Below, in pieces: positions 22,077 to 34,570 of a stretch of 64,000 nucleotides of DNA. The position numbers and the translations under genes are program-made. How positions within the stretch are numbered: the first letter of the stretch is position 1; each line of letters begins with the position of its first letter. The DNA is from Oenanthe sinensis (lineage: Eukaryota; Streptophyta; Magnoliopsida; Apiales; Apiaceae). Below the pieces are notes generated by a model. That model was not told the DNA's origin. It ran no database searches and saw nothing but the letters and a program-made list of their open reading frames with translations. Where the stretch lies: NCBI GenBank assembly GCA_028671895.1, contig CM053802.1, forward strand, positions 37,238,201 to 37,302,200, read 5' to 3'.

Positions 22077-25000
22077 TGTAACGCTCCCAAATCCGGGGTC
22101 ATGGATCTGGCCGTCACTGTGGAAATTCTCAATATAAAATCACCCATTTAACAGTTATAATTTCACCTATTGACATTCAATATCTGAAAAATACATATGT
22201 GACCCCAACTCTCAAGAATCTTTTAGGTTATTGGGCTAGAAACAAGAATCCCAAGTCAGAAATCAATTATTATATTTCTCAATAAGTCAAATCACACTGA
22301 TGACCGCATCCATAAAGTTCCTCAAAATTAGATTTTTGAAATAATTTTCCAATTACCACCAATTACTATAACCCTTCTCTGTTTACATAAACCTTATAAA
22401 ACTAGTATAACTTCGATAAGAAGTATACCAGCTACCAATAATTTTCTATACAAGATAATATTTATTACATATCAACTTATAATTAATTCTTACACCAGAT
22501 CTAGATACTCTGAACCAAATCCTCTTCATCATGGCATCTTGCCTTCTTCTTCCGAACTATGCGGATAAGTTTCGTCAAGCTACCTTTCACTGTAGGGTTA
22601 CAATTTGAAGTAGTGCGATCCATCTGATCTAGCTGTTGTGTTTGGACAATTTTAAAACAAAGCAAGGATGAGCTACAATAGCCCAGCAATAACTCCAGTA
22701 ATAATAGCAGTTAAAATAATTCTTGAAATTTTAACTCAATATAAAAGACAGTTTAAGAAACAAGAATTTATAATACACCACAAGTTTGAAAAGTAAGCAA
22801 TTCTAGATATTGCTAAGCACACCACAAAAGTTCTCAAGCTCTAGTCAACACTATCAGTAACTTACCACAATGGCATCAGTTACAGTATTACTATTCATTT
22901 AAGAATCACTAAGAAAGAAGTTCAAGATATCGAGAAAAGAATAGTAAAGGTTTAACAGTTCCCATTAACACTATTGGTAACTTAACACCTTAGCTTTCGT
23001 TATATTGTAAGAATAGTGAAAGTTCAACAATTTCCATTAACACTATCGGTAACTTAGCATCTTGGCATTCGTTATAGTGTAAGAACATTGAAAGTTTAAC
23101 AATTCTCATTAACACTATCGGTAACTTAGTACCTAGGGTTTCTTTACAGTGTTAATGTCAAATCTCAATTGGGAAGAGTGGACTTTCGTTGGAGTAATTA
23201 TAGTGACAACGTAGGTCGGTGATCAGTTGCCCACAATTGCCTCTCCGAGGGGCATTTCTGTTTTTCTACTCTTCTACTTGTAGTGGATGATCCGTCTTTT
23301 TTCTGACGTCACCCTGACCGCATTTGGACCATAGTATACTTGATGACATACCCACGTGGAAACTCTTACACTTTGTATACATAATGCACCATGCAAGCAC
23401 GTCGACTTTCTCTAGTACTCCAGTCCAATTGAATAATTTATTTGGAAGGAAATTGAATTCAGTCCAAAAGCACATCTCATTCTCTTCTCATATTTCAACA
23501 CTAGATGATTGATTAACTCCCAGAATTATGAGGAAGTAATCATATATGCACATGTTGACTTATAGTCAAATAATCTCTTTTTGCTCAAATATTTCTCACA
23601 CAAGAAGTTTTCAAAATCACACGACCAGGGAGTTGTTTTAAAATTACCAAAGTTCTCAGAATGATTGTTGGATAGATAAATCATTTTCAGAAGATTTTAG
23701 ATCCACTTTGAATAACTCTAAATAATTTCTCAAAGAAAAGTCCTCGAGACTCTATTGACAAACTGTCAGAAACTCACACACTAAATCCCGGTCAAAACTT
23801 CAAACACAAACTCGGAAACTAAACCCTTAGAACACTTCTCATTCTCTACTTATACACACTCTAACTTTATAAGATTCAGAGTTGATAAGTAATCACAATA
23901 TAATGAATAGTGAACATTATAGACATATATGTATATTTATTAAAAAATATATTCCAAAACACAACAGAACTTTTTTATGAAGTAGTATTCGCCAAAATGT
24001 AAAAAAGTTCGAAAACTTGTCTGGAGTTCTTACAGGGTCGGTTGGTTTCCGTTCCTCGATGATACTGTAAGAATTAAGCATAAAATCTCAAATTAGTACT
24101 TAGAATTCTATACTCTTTATTGACTTATACTCACTTTCGTGACTTCATAAGTACCTTGTAACAACAAGTTTTAAACTACTTCTTTAGCTCATCAAGTTCT
24201 CATGTTATCCCTTAACAACTTTCATATATAACTTGTGTAGGAATTAAGTCTCGAAGTTCAACTTACGTCAACGTTTTATAGTGACAATAAGCACTTAGTC
24301 ACTTTTTAGTAATTCTCACTTTAAACACCTAACTTCTAGCATTTTCAGTAAATTGAGTTTTAATCCGATTAACTTGAATCTTTCTCTGGAGTCATCCTTG
24401 ACATCCCTGGTATCTTATATAAAAGTTTCACATGAAAGTAAGCAACCTAGCTACTTTGATGATAGCCTCAAATTTGGTTATTAACATGGTTTCTAAGTTA
24501 TGCGATACCTTTAGTAAATTGGTCATAACTTTTGACTCGTAACTCCAAATGACGCAAAATTAGTGCGCAAACAATTTAGAAACTATCCTCTACACAAAAA
24601 AGTCATTCACTAATCAAGAACAAGAAAAATCCCCTTCAGTGTTGGACAACAGTTGACAGCTTAGGAAAATCGGGCATTACGACGTTTGTGTTTACAACGT
24701 TTTCCATTTCTAACTACTTTGATTCACTCAACCAAGCAACACAACAACTCAACCATCTTTATAATACAACATTACACAATCTCAAGCTCCAAAAATAAGA
24801 CAAGTATAAGAAAATAAACTCTAGAATCAATGTATCAATTCATATGGTTCTAGGACTCACCAAGTTTAAATCACACTACCCACAACATGTATATATTTTA
24901 ACAATCATCAACTAATCCAAAGAAAAGCTTGAATCAAAGAAATATAATTTTTACTTTTTCAAAACACTATTCATGTTCATCTTCTTTGAATCATAGCTAA

Positions 25001-25540
25001 AGATTTGATGGATGGGTGCTTGTAAGAATCAAGAGGAAGCAAGATGAGTGTTATACCTTCGATTTAAGCTACCAAACTCATCGATTAAACAGGAAATGAG
25101 AAAGTTATGCTGATTTCTCTTCCCCCCATCATGAAGCTTCGACTGAGGTTCTTGAAAATGAAGAAAATAAAAAGTAAAAAGTGATTTTTGTGTGGTGTGT
25201 GGTGGAAGACTTGTTATTAAAAAGGTTTGTGTATTAACCGCGCAGTTTCCCGACAAGGGTTTAATCTCTCATTCTCATTCTCTTTTCTTTCGTCCCACCT
25301 AAGTTTTAAAATTTAAAATCTCATTTTATGAGTCTAATATATTCTAAAATGATTAAATTAATAATCTTTAATTGTTTCGAGAATTTACGAAATTATGTTC
25401 CTGCAGAAACACTATTCACTTCTCCGTTCCTCAAACTCTATTCTGGCTTCCGAAAGGACTTTAAATATACTTTGTTGAACTAATTTAATAAGAAGTCTCA
25501 TATTTATTATATATGTTAACTTAATAGCATATACTACAAA
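22077..25540 (-). repeat. Element B 5' LTR, PBS-proximal segment
   Basis: It starts TGTAACGCTCCCAAATCCGG and runs to the insertion point of E (25540). It contains three to four diverged copies of a roughly 70-bp unit around 'cattaacactatcggtaact' (about 22845-23155), related in reverse complement to the 47-bp array in E. No gene is supported; ORFs of 60-75 codons here lack motifs. Confidence 0.85.
22845..23155. repeat. Diverged tandem units in the B LTR
   Basis: Units beginning 'attaacactatcggtaactt' recur near 22975, 23038 and 23108, with a more diverged one near 22848. Spacing is about 63-72 bp. Each carries AACACTAT and, further on, a TATAGTGTAA- or TACAGTGTTA-like counterpart, so each can fold back on itself. 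Confidence 0.7.
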
Positions 25541-28500
25541 TGTAATATCCCTAAGTTTCAGGTACCTTTAAAACCTTGATTAATAATAGTACGTCTTGGA
25601 TGATAATTATGGAATAAGGTTTTCTTGGGCAATCAAATTATTAAAATTGCCGGAACAAGATAAAGATTAAATTATCGTCATGGATTATTATGAAATTGAA
25701 AAATTCTAGGATTTCCAAGAATTATTAAAGAGTTTATTATTTTATATTTTTGACATGGATTATTAAAAATGCAATTACTTGCATTTTATTTAAAGTGTAT
25801 GAAATGCTAGTGCTAGTATTATTATTATATGAAGTCAAAGAAGCTTGACCAAGACCATAGCTTTGACTAGTCTTTTAAATAGCCAAGGGCAAGTACTAGC
25901 ATAAACAAAGAAAAGAAAAATACATAGCAAGCACTAGCCAAGCAAGGAGCATTCGGCAAAAGCTAGAGCAAGGAGAAAGAAAAATCCATAACTACATGGA
26001 TTCTTCATGGATCATTGAGTTTAATAGCTTAAATCGAAGGTAGTAAATCCCTCTTGCTCTCCCTTGAATCTTATAAGCAACCATCCGCTAAATCTTTAGT
26101 TATGATCAATGGAAAATTCGAATGAACAGTAAAATCCGAAAATTGAGTTTTTATTTTCTTGATTCTTGAGTTCTTATAGCTTGGTAGATGATTGTTATAG
26201 CATGTATATGTTATGGGTAGCATAGATTATGCTTAATTGGTCCTAGAAACACAAAACTTGCTTATTTGAATTTGAATTACATTTATTATGTAAGCTGATT
26301 TTTATGGCTTAAAGTTGAGGTATGTTGGTTGTTGATGTTGAATGATGAGTTTGGGATTGTTGGTTGGTTGATTTGGAGTAGAATAAAAATGGAAAACGAT
26401 GAGTTAATAAACGAAACCATGCCAAAATTTTGCTAAATGTTACTGCAGTAACTGTCCAGAAAAATCTGGGAACAGTTGGTCACTGCTCTTGGCTTATTGA
26501 TGATATGGTTAGATAGTAGATAGTCTCTAGATCGTTTGAGCGCTAATTTTGCGTTATTCGGAGTTACGAGTCAAAAGTTATGAACGTTTTAATAACGGTA
26601 ACGCAGAAAATGGAAATTCTGTTTTTGTCCAACTTTGAGGCTATGATTGGACTAGCTACGGAGTTTAATAAAATCCGAAACTTTTATGGGATATTCCTTG
26701 GCAGTCATAGAAGACCTCAGAGAAGAAATCGTGTCAAAATGATTAATTTACAATTTATTAAAAATGTTAGAAGACAGGGGTTTGAGTGAAATGAACATGA
26801 TGAAAATGTTAGACAACCGTTTCGGGAGACGATTTCGAGCAAGATAGAGGACTTGTCTCGAGTTGACCCAGTAACGAAAGTTGTTAAGGAACATCATGAC
26901 TACATGTTGGTATATAGAACTTGATTAAAAATCATTGACACGATAGTTTTACGAGTAGCTAAAGTAGGTTCGATGAGATGAAATATCGGGAATAATAAGA
27001 GTTAATAAAACGAAAAAGTGCAAATTGTAATGACCATAATTGGACTCGATATAGGTTTGTGGATTAGTATCGAGGTCCTAGCTTATCAAAATCATGAGAT
27101 TTTATAATTGTAAAGCAAATGTTAGTACTTAATAAAAAGTGGTTATGATTAGTAGATAGACTAATCAAAGTTCTTATATCTATTGATAGAACTTCTGGAT
27201 TACAAGTGGGATCATGGATATGGATCATGGACACCAGGCAAGATTCCTAACTCTATTTTCAAATTCTATTACAGAATATTTTGATTCTTGTATATGCAAA
27301 TATCTCGAGTCCTTAAAATCTGGAGCTTTTAACAAATTCTTGGTTATAAAGCTTTGTTGAGTATAAATTGTTTATATCAATCAAGAACTGTGCTTTACTT
27401 CCTTTTCTTGATTCTTTGACGATTCTTAACTTCTTGAAAAGTTAGAGTTCATATAGCAAGTTCTCTAAATTCTGACCTTATAACATGTTTCTTGGTTATA
27501 AGGCTGTGGTGCTTGGATTCTTTTCTGTCATTGACTTGTATCATCGATTAATTGTTGTTCGCGCCTCTGAACTCTCAAAAGTTAGAGGACGCTTCCTGTC
27601 AGTTTTGCATAACTGATTTCTGTGTCGAGTACATTTCTTTGGTACTTGACAGACGACCGGGAGTAGCGTATTATCTCTCGACTATTAGTCGATATTATCC
27701 AGGGATTCTCCCTGGAATATAAGTTTTGGGGATAATAAATATTATGGGTTAGGGATTAATCAAGTTGATTAATATCCCTTCGATATTTTAAATAATATTT
27801 AGTTTTATTAAATATTATTTAAAAGGGTATATATCTAGTATTTAATGTTGATTAAATACTTTCAACTCATTTTGAGTTATTTAAATATTATTTAAGATTG
27901 ATTAAATATTATTTAAATATTTTGGATTATTTCAAAGTATTTATTTTAATTAAATACTTTTGATTCTTTTGGGAATATTTAAATATTATTTGAGATTGAA
28001 TAAATACTATTTAAATATATTGATTCATTTAAAACTATTTAAATATTAAATAGTCTTGATTAAATCCTAATTAAATATTTTAATTATTTTAAAATATTTT
28101 CAGGGACTATTCAAGGTCTCGTATTTATTGATTAAATATTTACTGGATCTTTAAAAATATTCCGGAGTTATCAGGAAAATTCTTAAAACATTATTTTTCA
28201 TTAAATAATAAATACTGAGCTATGACTCAGATATTTTATACTTACTTTGAGTCGATAACTCCATATTAGGGAAGGAATATCCCACTTTAACATTCTTTTT
28301 ATTTAAACTGGTGCTTGTAGGGACCATTAATTTACCTAAAAGTATTATATTTTCGTGGGGTTTATTTTATCACCTAGTAGCGACTCCCCGGTCGTGATCT
28401 TGATTCGAACTGTTCATTCATGACTAAAGGTCAACCCACACATATAAAGAGATTACTTTCACCTCGTTTCGGGAGTTAATCTATTATCGAGTATTAAATT

Positions 28501-29869
28501 CCCTTCCACACTTTGATTTGAATATTCCCAGAAAGCTTTGTTGTTGTTATCCTAGAAGGTTGTATTAAATTCCCTTCTAGACTTGTTGATTGTACTCAAA
28601 GGGAACTGGAGATATAAAGTGTAAGAGGCTTGTGTGCGGCACAGTCCATCTAGCGTAAGAGGCCGAGTGGCGCCGGTCCAGCATTTAAAGGCCCATGTGT
28701 TGCCTAGGGTGATGACCTGTTTTGGATCATCCTTCTACTAGTAGAAAAGGTTACTTAACTATTGTACTATACGACTGATCATCGTGTACAATAGGCGCGG
28801 TGGATGCTCCAGTATCTTCTTTTCTTCCAATTGGAATTTGACATTACACTAAGGATAGTGTTAATGGGAACTGTTGAACTTTCATTGATCCTACACTAAG
28901 GATAGTGTTAATGGGAACTGTTGAACTTTCATTGATCCTACACTAAGGATAGTGTTAATGGGAACTGTTGAACTTTCATTGGTCCTACACTAAGGATAGT
29001 GTTAATGGGAACTGTTGAACTTTCATTGGTCCTACACTAGCGATAGTGTGAATGAGAATTGTTGAGCTTTTATTGATTCTTTTCGCAGTATCTTGAACTG
29101 CCTTCTTATTGATGCTCGAATAAATAGTACTCTGTGGTTGTTGCCATTGTGCTAAATTATCGATTCTGTTGTTCCCAAAACTGTGAATCTTAAATTGTGG
29201 TATCGCAGTAACTTGAACTGCATACTTATGTTGAAAATCTTCTTGCATCGTAAACTCTGATTCAATTATTGTCGAGACATATTTCGCTAAACTTTCTGCT
29301 GGAAAAGCATTGCAAATTATCTACAGATATTGTTGGACATCGTGTTGGTATAATTATTCGTTGCCACCCTTTTCTTGGTGCAAGTTACAAAATATTCTAA
29401 TATATATCTTGCTGAGCATTCTTTGGCTCATTCTTGTTTTTTGTTGTAAACTTTAAAACTTGCAGTAAGACTTGCCCATGGGATGCAAAGGAAAGAAGAG
29501 GCTCGAGCTTGAGTTAGTCAGGTTCAAGGCTTCTACAGGTGGTGTAAGCTAGATAGGATTTTAGTTTAGAATTCTTATATTTACTGTATAATATGCAATG
29601 TAATAATAAATGTTGAAATAGTGTTGACTTCTAATGCAACTTCAGGTAGAGGTTATATTAGTAGCATGAGATCCTGAGTTTATTACAGTTGAATTATAAT
29701 AACTGTTATTATTTTAAGTTCGTTTTCTGAGACTATGGCTCGAGTTGTGTATTTGGTTTGGGGTCACCAGAGTCTATTGTGGATATAATTGTTAAGCAGG
29801 TGAGTATTATTATGGTGGAATTGGATCGTGATGGCCCCGATCCCTGACCCCGGATCTGGGGGCGTCACA
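25541..29869 (+). repeat. Element E 5' LTR (4329 bp)
   Basis: It begins TGTAATATCCCTAAGTTTCA and ends CCGGATCTGGGGGCGTCACA. The end is nearly the reverse complement of the start of the B and F LTRs (TGTRACRCYCCMARATCCGG), showing common descent. It holds an AT-rich block (about 27780-28130) and a five-copy 47-bp tandem array (28846-29080). No gene is supported. A 69-codon ORF at 26580-26789 differs between LTRs only by the G/A change. Confidence 0.95.
28846..29080. repeat. 47-bp tandem repeat x5 with hairpin core in the E 5' LTR
   Basis: Units start at 28846, 28893, 28940, 28987 and 29034. Each begins with the perfect inverted repeat ACACTA-AGGA-TAGTGT (the fifth unit is ACACTA-GCGA-TAGTGT), followed by 'taatgggaactgttgaactt'. 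Units 1-4 differ by one base; unit 5 is more diverged. An identical array lies in the 3' LTR. Confidence 0.95.
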
Positions 29870-29873
29870 GAGG

Positions 29874-29885
29874 TGGTATCAGAGC
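29874..29885 (+). other. Primer-binding site of element E (tRNA-iMet)
   Basis: An exact TGGTATCAGAGC four bases after the 5' LTR end (CA at 29869). Confidence 0.93.
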
Positions 29886-32800
29886 TCTGAGTCATAGTAC
29901 TTAGATACGAGAGAGTTAAGAGTTATATATATGTAAGATAGGAGTTCGTATTGGACTACCGGATGTAGTGCCAATGAATGAGATAGAACCTTGACAAGTA
30001 CCTTAAGTTAGTAATGTCAAGATCATGGAGAACCTTTTGGGGTTATAATTTTATGCCGGATTCGAGGAATTGTTTCCAAATAAGAAATGACCCGGTATTT
30101 GCAAGACTAACGAGAAGTATGATGGGTCTAAGGATAATATTGATGTTTGTTTGAGTATGAGGAATACGATGATTTTTTTTTAGGATTCTCTGAGAATACA
30201 AAGTAAAGCATCAATCTAGATGATGTATGCTATGCATACAATGTAGGATCACAACAAAGAGTTAAGATACACGCGTGATGTAGTTTTTGTGTATATTAAG
30301 GATTTTGGATTAAAGTAATCCCTTGGGATAGAGATGATTGCCACATTGCAATTATGATGGTTAGGTTAACCAGTATAGATGAGCTATTGCATAAGTGCTT
30401 GTATGAAGCTCCTTCTTTCAAGAAGTGGAATTCTGGACATGAGAGGAGTCTAAGTAGGCATTGATGACGAAATGGTTTGAGTGATATAGGAGGTTCAAGA
30501 AAAAGTCCCGCAACCCAAGTATGGATCTATAAGTACGACTTGATTGAGACTGCCTATAGTGGATAGAATATTCATCATTTGGCAATAACCCGAAGAGGTA
30601 TTGTGCATTTCAGCAAATCCTTGTTAATGTTATGGAGCGAATAAGATTGATGGTATGAGGAAGTGACCGTCAATAATGTTGTTGACTAACTTTGAGGATG
30701 TTCGAGAGTACAGATATATATATAGTGACTCTATTTATCGTTCTTTTGATATACATTATGTTGTAGATGACTGACTAGACATTGATGTTTGAGGTCCCTA
30801 GAGGACAAAGATTGTTTGTAAATGTTTGGGATTGTAATTGAGGTGTTTTTACACCGGGCATAGTCTAAATACGAATAGGTCATGCCCAATTTTCTGTAGG
30901 GAATACATTCACTTAAGTTTAATAAACTTATAGATAAGAAGACGTGTAAATGAAATTTTCAGGAGAAAATAGAGAAGCATGGCTTAAAGGATATGGCCAT
31001 CTATATATGAGTCAATATTGAGGATTGAGAGGGATTAATGCTATAATAAAAGGTATATACATGATGACGTGAGAGATATGAATGTCTAAAATGAGATAAT
31101 ATCGAGGCATAGTTGTAATGAGAAATTATGAGTTTCCCAATGGGGATTTGTTTGGTTGAGTTTGATGTTGGGTTTTAATAACCAAATGTGTAGTCGGATA
31201 TGTCTGATTGAGTTATGAGACTGAGCTAATCTATGTTTTTGTTCCGCTAGAACGTTATCGAGTCGGAGTACTGTGAATTTAAAGGAGTTTGTCATACGTA
31301 CAATAGTATTTATCTTGAGAAACTAACTGATAGATTTGGCGTGTTTGGTGCTCAGGGTTATATTTCAACCCACAGAGAGTTATAATAGGACTAACGGTAG
31401 CGACCATAGAATGACCAAATTGTATAATATTACCCTGTTTCTCTACCTTGCCATATATAAGGTTACTTTATGCTGATCAAAATTTCTGAAGAGAAATTGG
31501 TGGAGACCTAAGTTGGTCGTTGATTCAACGAGAATTCCTATGAACTTTATTGAACAAAGATTTCTTTAGCTGTGAATATTTCCTGTATTACGTAACTGTC
31601 CCTAAGTAGTTAGAAATTCATATGTAATTGAAGTTTAGACCTGAAACAAGAGTGTGTTAGATTATGAATCGAAATTTACAGTTATTGGCAAGATTGTCAC
31701 CTCGAATGTTGGGGATTCAATTAGATCCTTAGTGTTGGAAATAACTACTATATAGATTCAATAAGTGGTTATAGAGGGAAGTTGAAATGAAATGGTTGAG
31801 AAAGAGACATGGAGAAAAAGGGAATTTAAGGAACAACATATATAGAACTACCATGAGCTTTTAACTAGGAACTGGAGTTCTACTTCGGAAAGAATAGTGG
31901 ATTAAGAAATCTGAGCGTGTTGGAGTACAGTTAATTATGGTTCACCCAAGTCAATCAAGACCTCATTTACTAAACAGTGAGACTGATATTGGGAAATATG
32001 TGAAATGGACAACAAGAGGCTATAATTATAAAGTCTAGATGTTATGAGAATGATTGCCCTGAAAGAAGGGATATCATGTTTTAAATATGGAGAATGAAGG
32101 AAAAGTAATATGGTATCAAGACTGGTTAGCGTACCGGTTTGACATAGATTTAAGTCCCTTCCAGATTGAAGAATTGATAGGATGTTAAGAATGGATGAAT
32201 GTCCAAATAAGAATGTTTAAACTGATGGTAATAATAAAACAGTGAAGTTAAGATTTCCCGACATTGGATAAAGTTGGGATTGGGAGATAGAGATGAAGTG
32301 AGAAGGTTTGAATTAAGATTCGAGTAAAAAGTATATTACGTGTTGGATGCTAAGTTATGGGGCACCGGTAATGGATATGACAAAAGAACTATCCAATAAG
32401 GAGAGTAGTTAAAGAATTGGGGAAAAGTAACCCTTAGTGATATTTTGGGGTTATCATCCGTTAGAGATTATATCATTCGCCATTGAGCCAGTGTGAGGAG
32501 CAGCATCAGCATTAGAGGCATCTTAGAAGATGGCACCTGTCAGCATAAAAGAGTTAGTCACTCAGTTATAAGGACTATTATATATAAAGGTATCATAAGA
32601 TTGAAAGTGTTACTATGAGGTGCACATGTTTTGTGTAAAGGAAGCGGATAGCGGTATGAGACTGCGCATACATTGGTGAGAATGGATTAAGTGAATTGAT
32701 TAATTTAGCAATCAATATTGGATATCTATGATATGGATAGACCACTCGAAGAAATTAGTCTACTGGAGAAGATATATTGAGGATAGGTTATCGCCAACTA

Positions 32801-34556
32801 CAGAATTACCTAGATAGTATGCCAAGGATGGCATTGAGGACACGATAAGGACAATATGAGTCTTCGATGAGGTAGGTTATATTAATGTATACACCTGTAC
32901 CTTCCAAGGATTAATTGGAGTTGTAAGAAATAATTGGATAAGTTGTCATAATCTTCAAAGAGGATATCCTGATCTGTCTAAAGGTGAAGGAAGAACCGAA
33001 GGTAAATATATATATCATTAGAAAATCTTAAGAGAAAAGAGGTTGGATGACAAATCCCATAAGAATGAGTTTTGGGTAAAATGAGTTTAAATTGTGAGAC
33101 GTATAGTAAGTGGCGAAGAAAGTTTAAGGAAAGTAAAGGACAAATATGAGTAATTGTCCTAATGTGGTAAGTACCAGATGATAAAAGGTGAATCTTGTAA
33201 TTAATAATTACAAGTACTGTAAGGGATTGATTGTGTGCGGATGCAACATAGTATAAATAATTTTATATACGTCGGAGTAACGGGAGAAACATGAATTAAG
33301 GTATTCTAATCATGAATTACGGTTGCACTTAACCTGTGGAAACATCACTTGAATGAGTAGAAGCGGAGAAAGTACAAAGACCATAAAAATCTTAAGGATT
33401 TAATTCATTCGGAAAGAATAGAAATGAGAAATTCGGGGATTTTGTCAATAGGTTCCTAAATGAGTAGGGACTGTTGTATATTGAGTTCGTAATGCATTAA
33501 GGAATGAAAAATTTCAAAATATACTTTCTCTCCCTTTCAAAATTATTTACTTCAAAATGTTAACTATTTTTCATCCGATTGAGATAAACAATGCATATGG
33601 TGTGACTTCTTGTCTGTGTGACAAAAGTCTGGTGGGCAACCACTCGATTATGTATTATAAACCAGAAAGTACTAAAGACTGGCCATCTTGAGTACAAATA
33701 TGGTTGTTCTCAGTCATATCTAAATTATTTTCTTTCTTATCTCCCATATACATTGAAAATGAGTTTATTGATCTACAAATCACTCTGATCCTTTTGTTAC
33801 AATGATATTCATTGAAAAGATCTCTATTAAAAATCATGTACAAAGTTATCTCTTCATAGAAAGTTTATACCTTGGATTTCAGAAAGGAGTGAGATAATTG
33901 CTTACTAGGGATAGAACTTTTATACAACACTAGTTACCACTCACATGTAGGCATGTCACCTTACGAAGTTTAGTACAGATGGAAAATGTCAATCTACCTT
34001 ACGATAGGGACAAAATCGATGAAAGATAGATAACGGGAGACAAGAACCGGTTCGACGGGTATACGATACAAATTGTAGTAATTGAAAGCGATTATTGATA
34101 ACCGAAGATGGACAACGCAAGTATGGTGATCAAGTTTGAAAAGGGAAGAGAGTATATGAAGTGAAAGACTTCGTATTAGTGAACGTATTATCGTAGAAAG
34201 GAGTAATCAGATTGGTAAAAAAACATATAACTTAAGCTCGAGGAATATTGAATCTTCCAAGGTCAGGTATATTAATAAGTTGTATATGAAGTGACGCCCT
34301 TTCCCAATTTTATTGAATCCATCGTGTGTATCATACGTTTGTGTTAGGAAATTGTAGCGCAGACATTAGACGTGCGTTAGAATACGAAGTTACAGATATC
34401 ATCGACTAAATAGAGCAAATGGTGAAAAGTGAAGTAATAATGCTGAAGAGGTTGTACGAAACCAAGAAGGTTGAAGTCGCAACCTGAGAATTCGAAAGTG
34501 AGATGTGATGATAGTAATCTCAGTTGTTCGTATGAATTCCGAGGACGGAATCCTAT
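29886..34556 (+). pseudogene. Element E gag-pol remnant, heavily decayed
   Basis: No frame longer than about 70 codons survives on the coding strand, but gypsy pol landmarks can be picked out in order. Near 32783 a frame reads IGYRQL, then MALRTR-stop-GQYE, which matches the RT segment GYHQL...TAFRTRYGHY of F. Near 32944-32985 a frame reads VIIFKEDILIC, corresponding to FIDDILIY; the catalytic pair has changed from DD to ED. Near 34109-34235 integrase C-terminal wording (GQRKYGDQV, YEVKDFVLVNV, KGVIRL) is interrupted by stops at places where F has Arg or Trp codons, fitting C-to-T or G-to-A changes. The tail ends in RGRNPIKEGRL just before the purine tract. Confidence 0.8.
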
Positions 34557-34557
34557 T

Positions 34558-34570
34558 AAGGAGGGGAGAC
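34558..34570 (+). other. Polypurine tract of element E
   Basis: AAGGAGGGGAGAC immediately precedes the 3' LTR start TGTAATATCC at 34571. Its form matches the tract in F (AAGGAAGGGGGAC). Confidence 0.88.

Noticed and set aside
28846..29080. CRISPR-like appearance of regularly spaced repeats
   Set aside because: The units are directly adjoining tandem copies without unique spacers, in a eukaryotic LTR, and duplicated with the LTR.
28985..29248. 87-codon minus-strand ORF duplicated at 38015-38278
   Set aside because: It overlaps the 47-bp array, runs antisense and is duplicated only because of the two LTRs of E.
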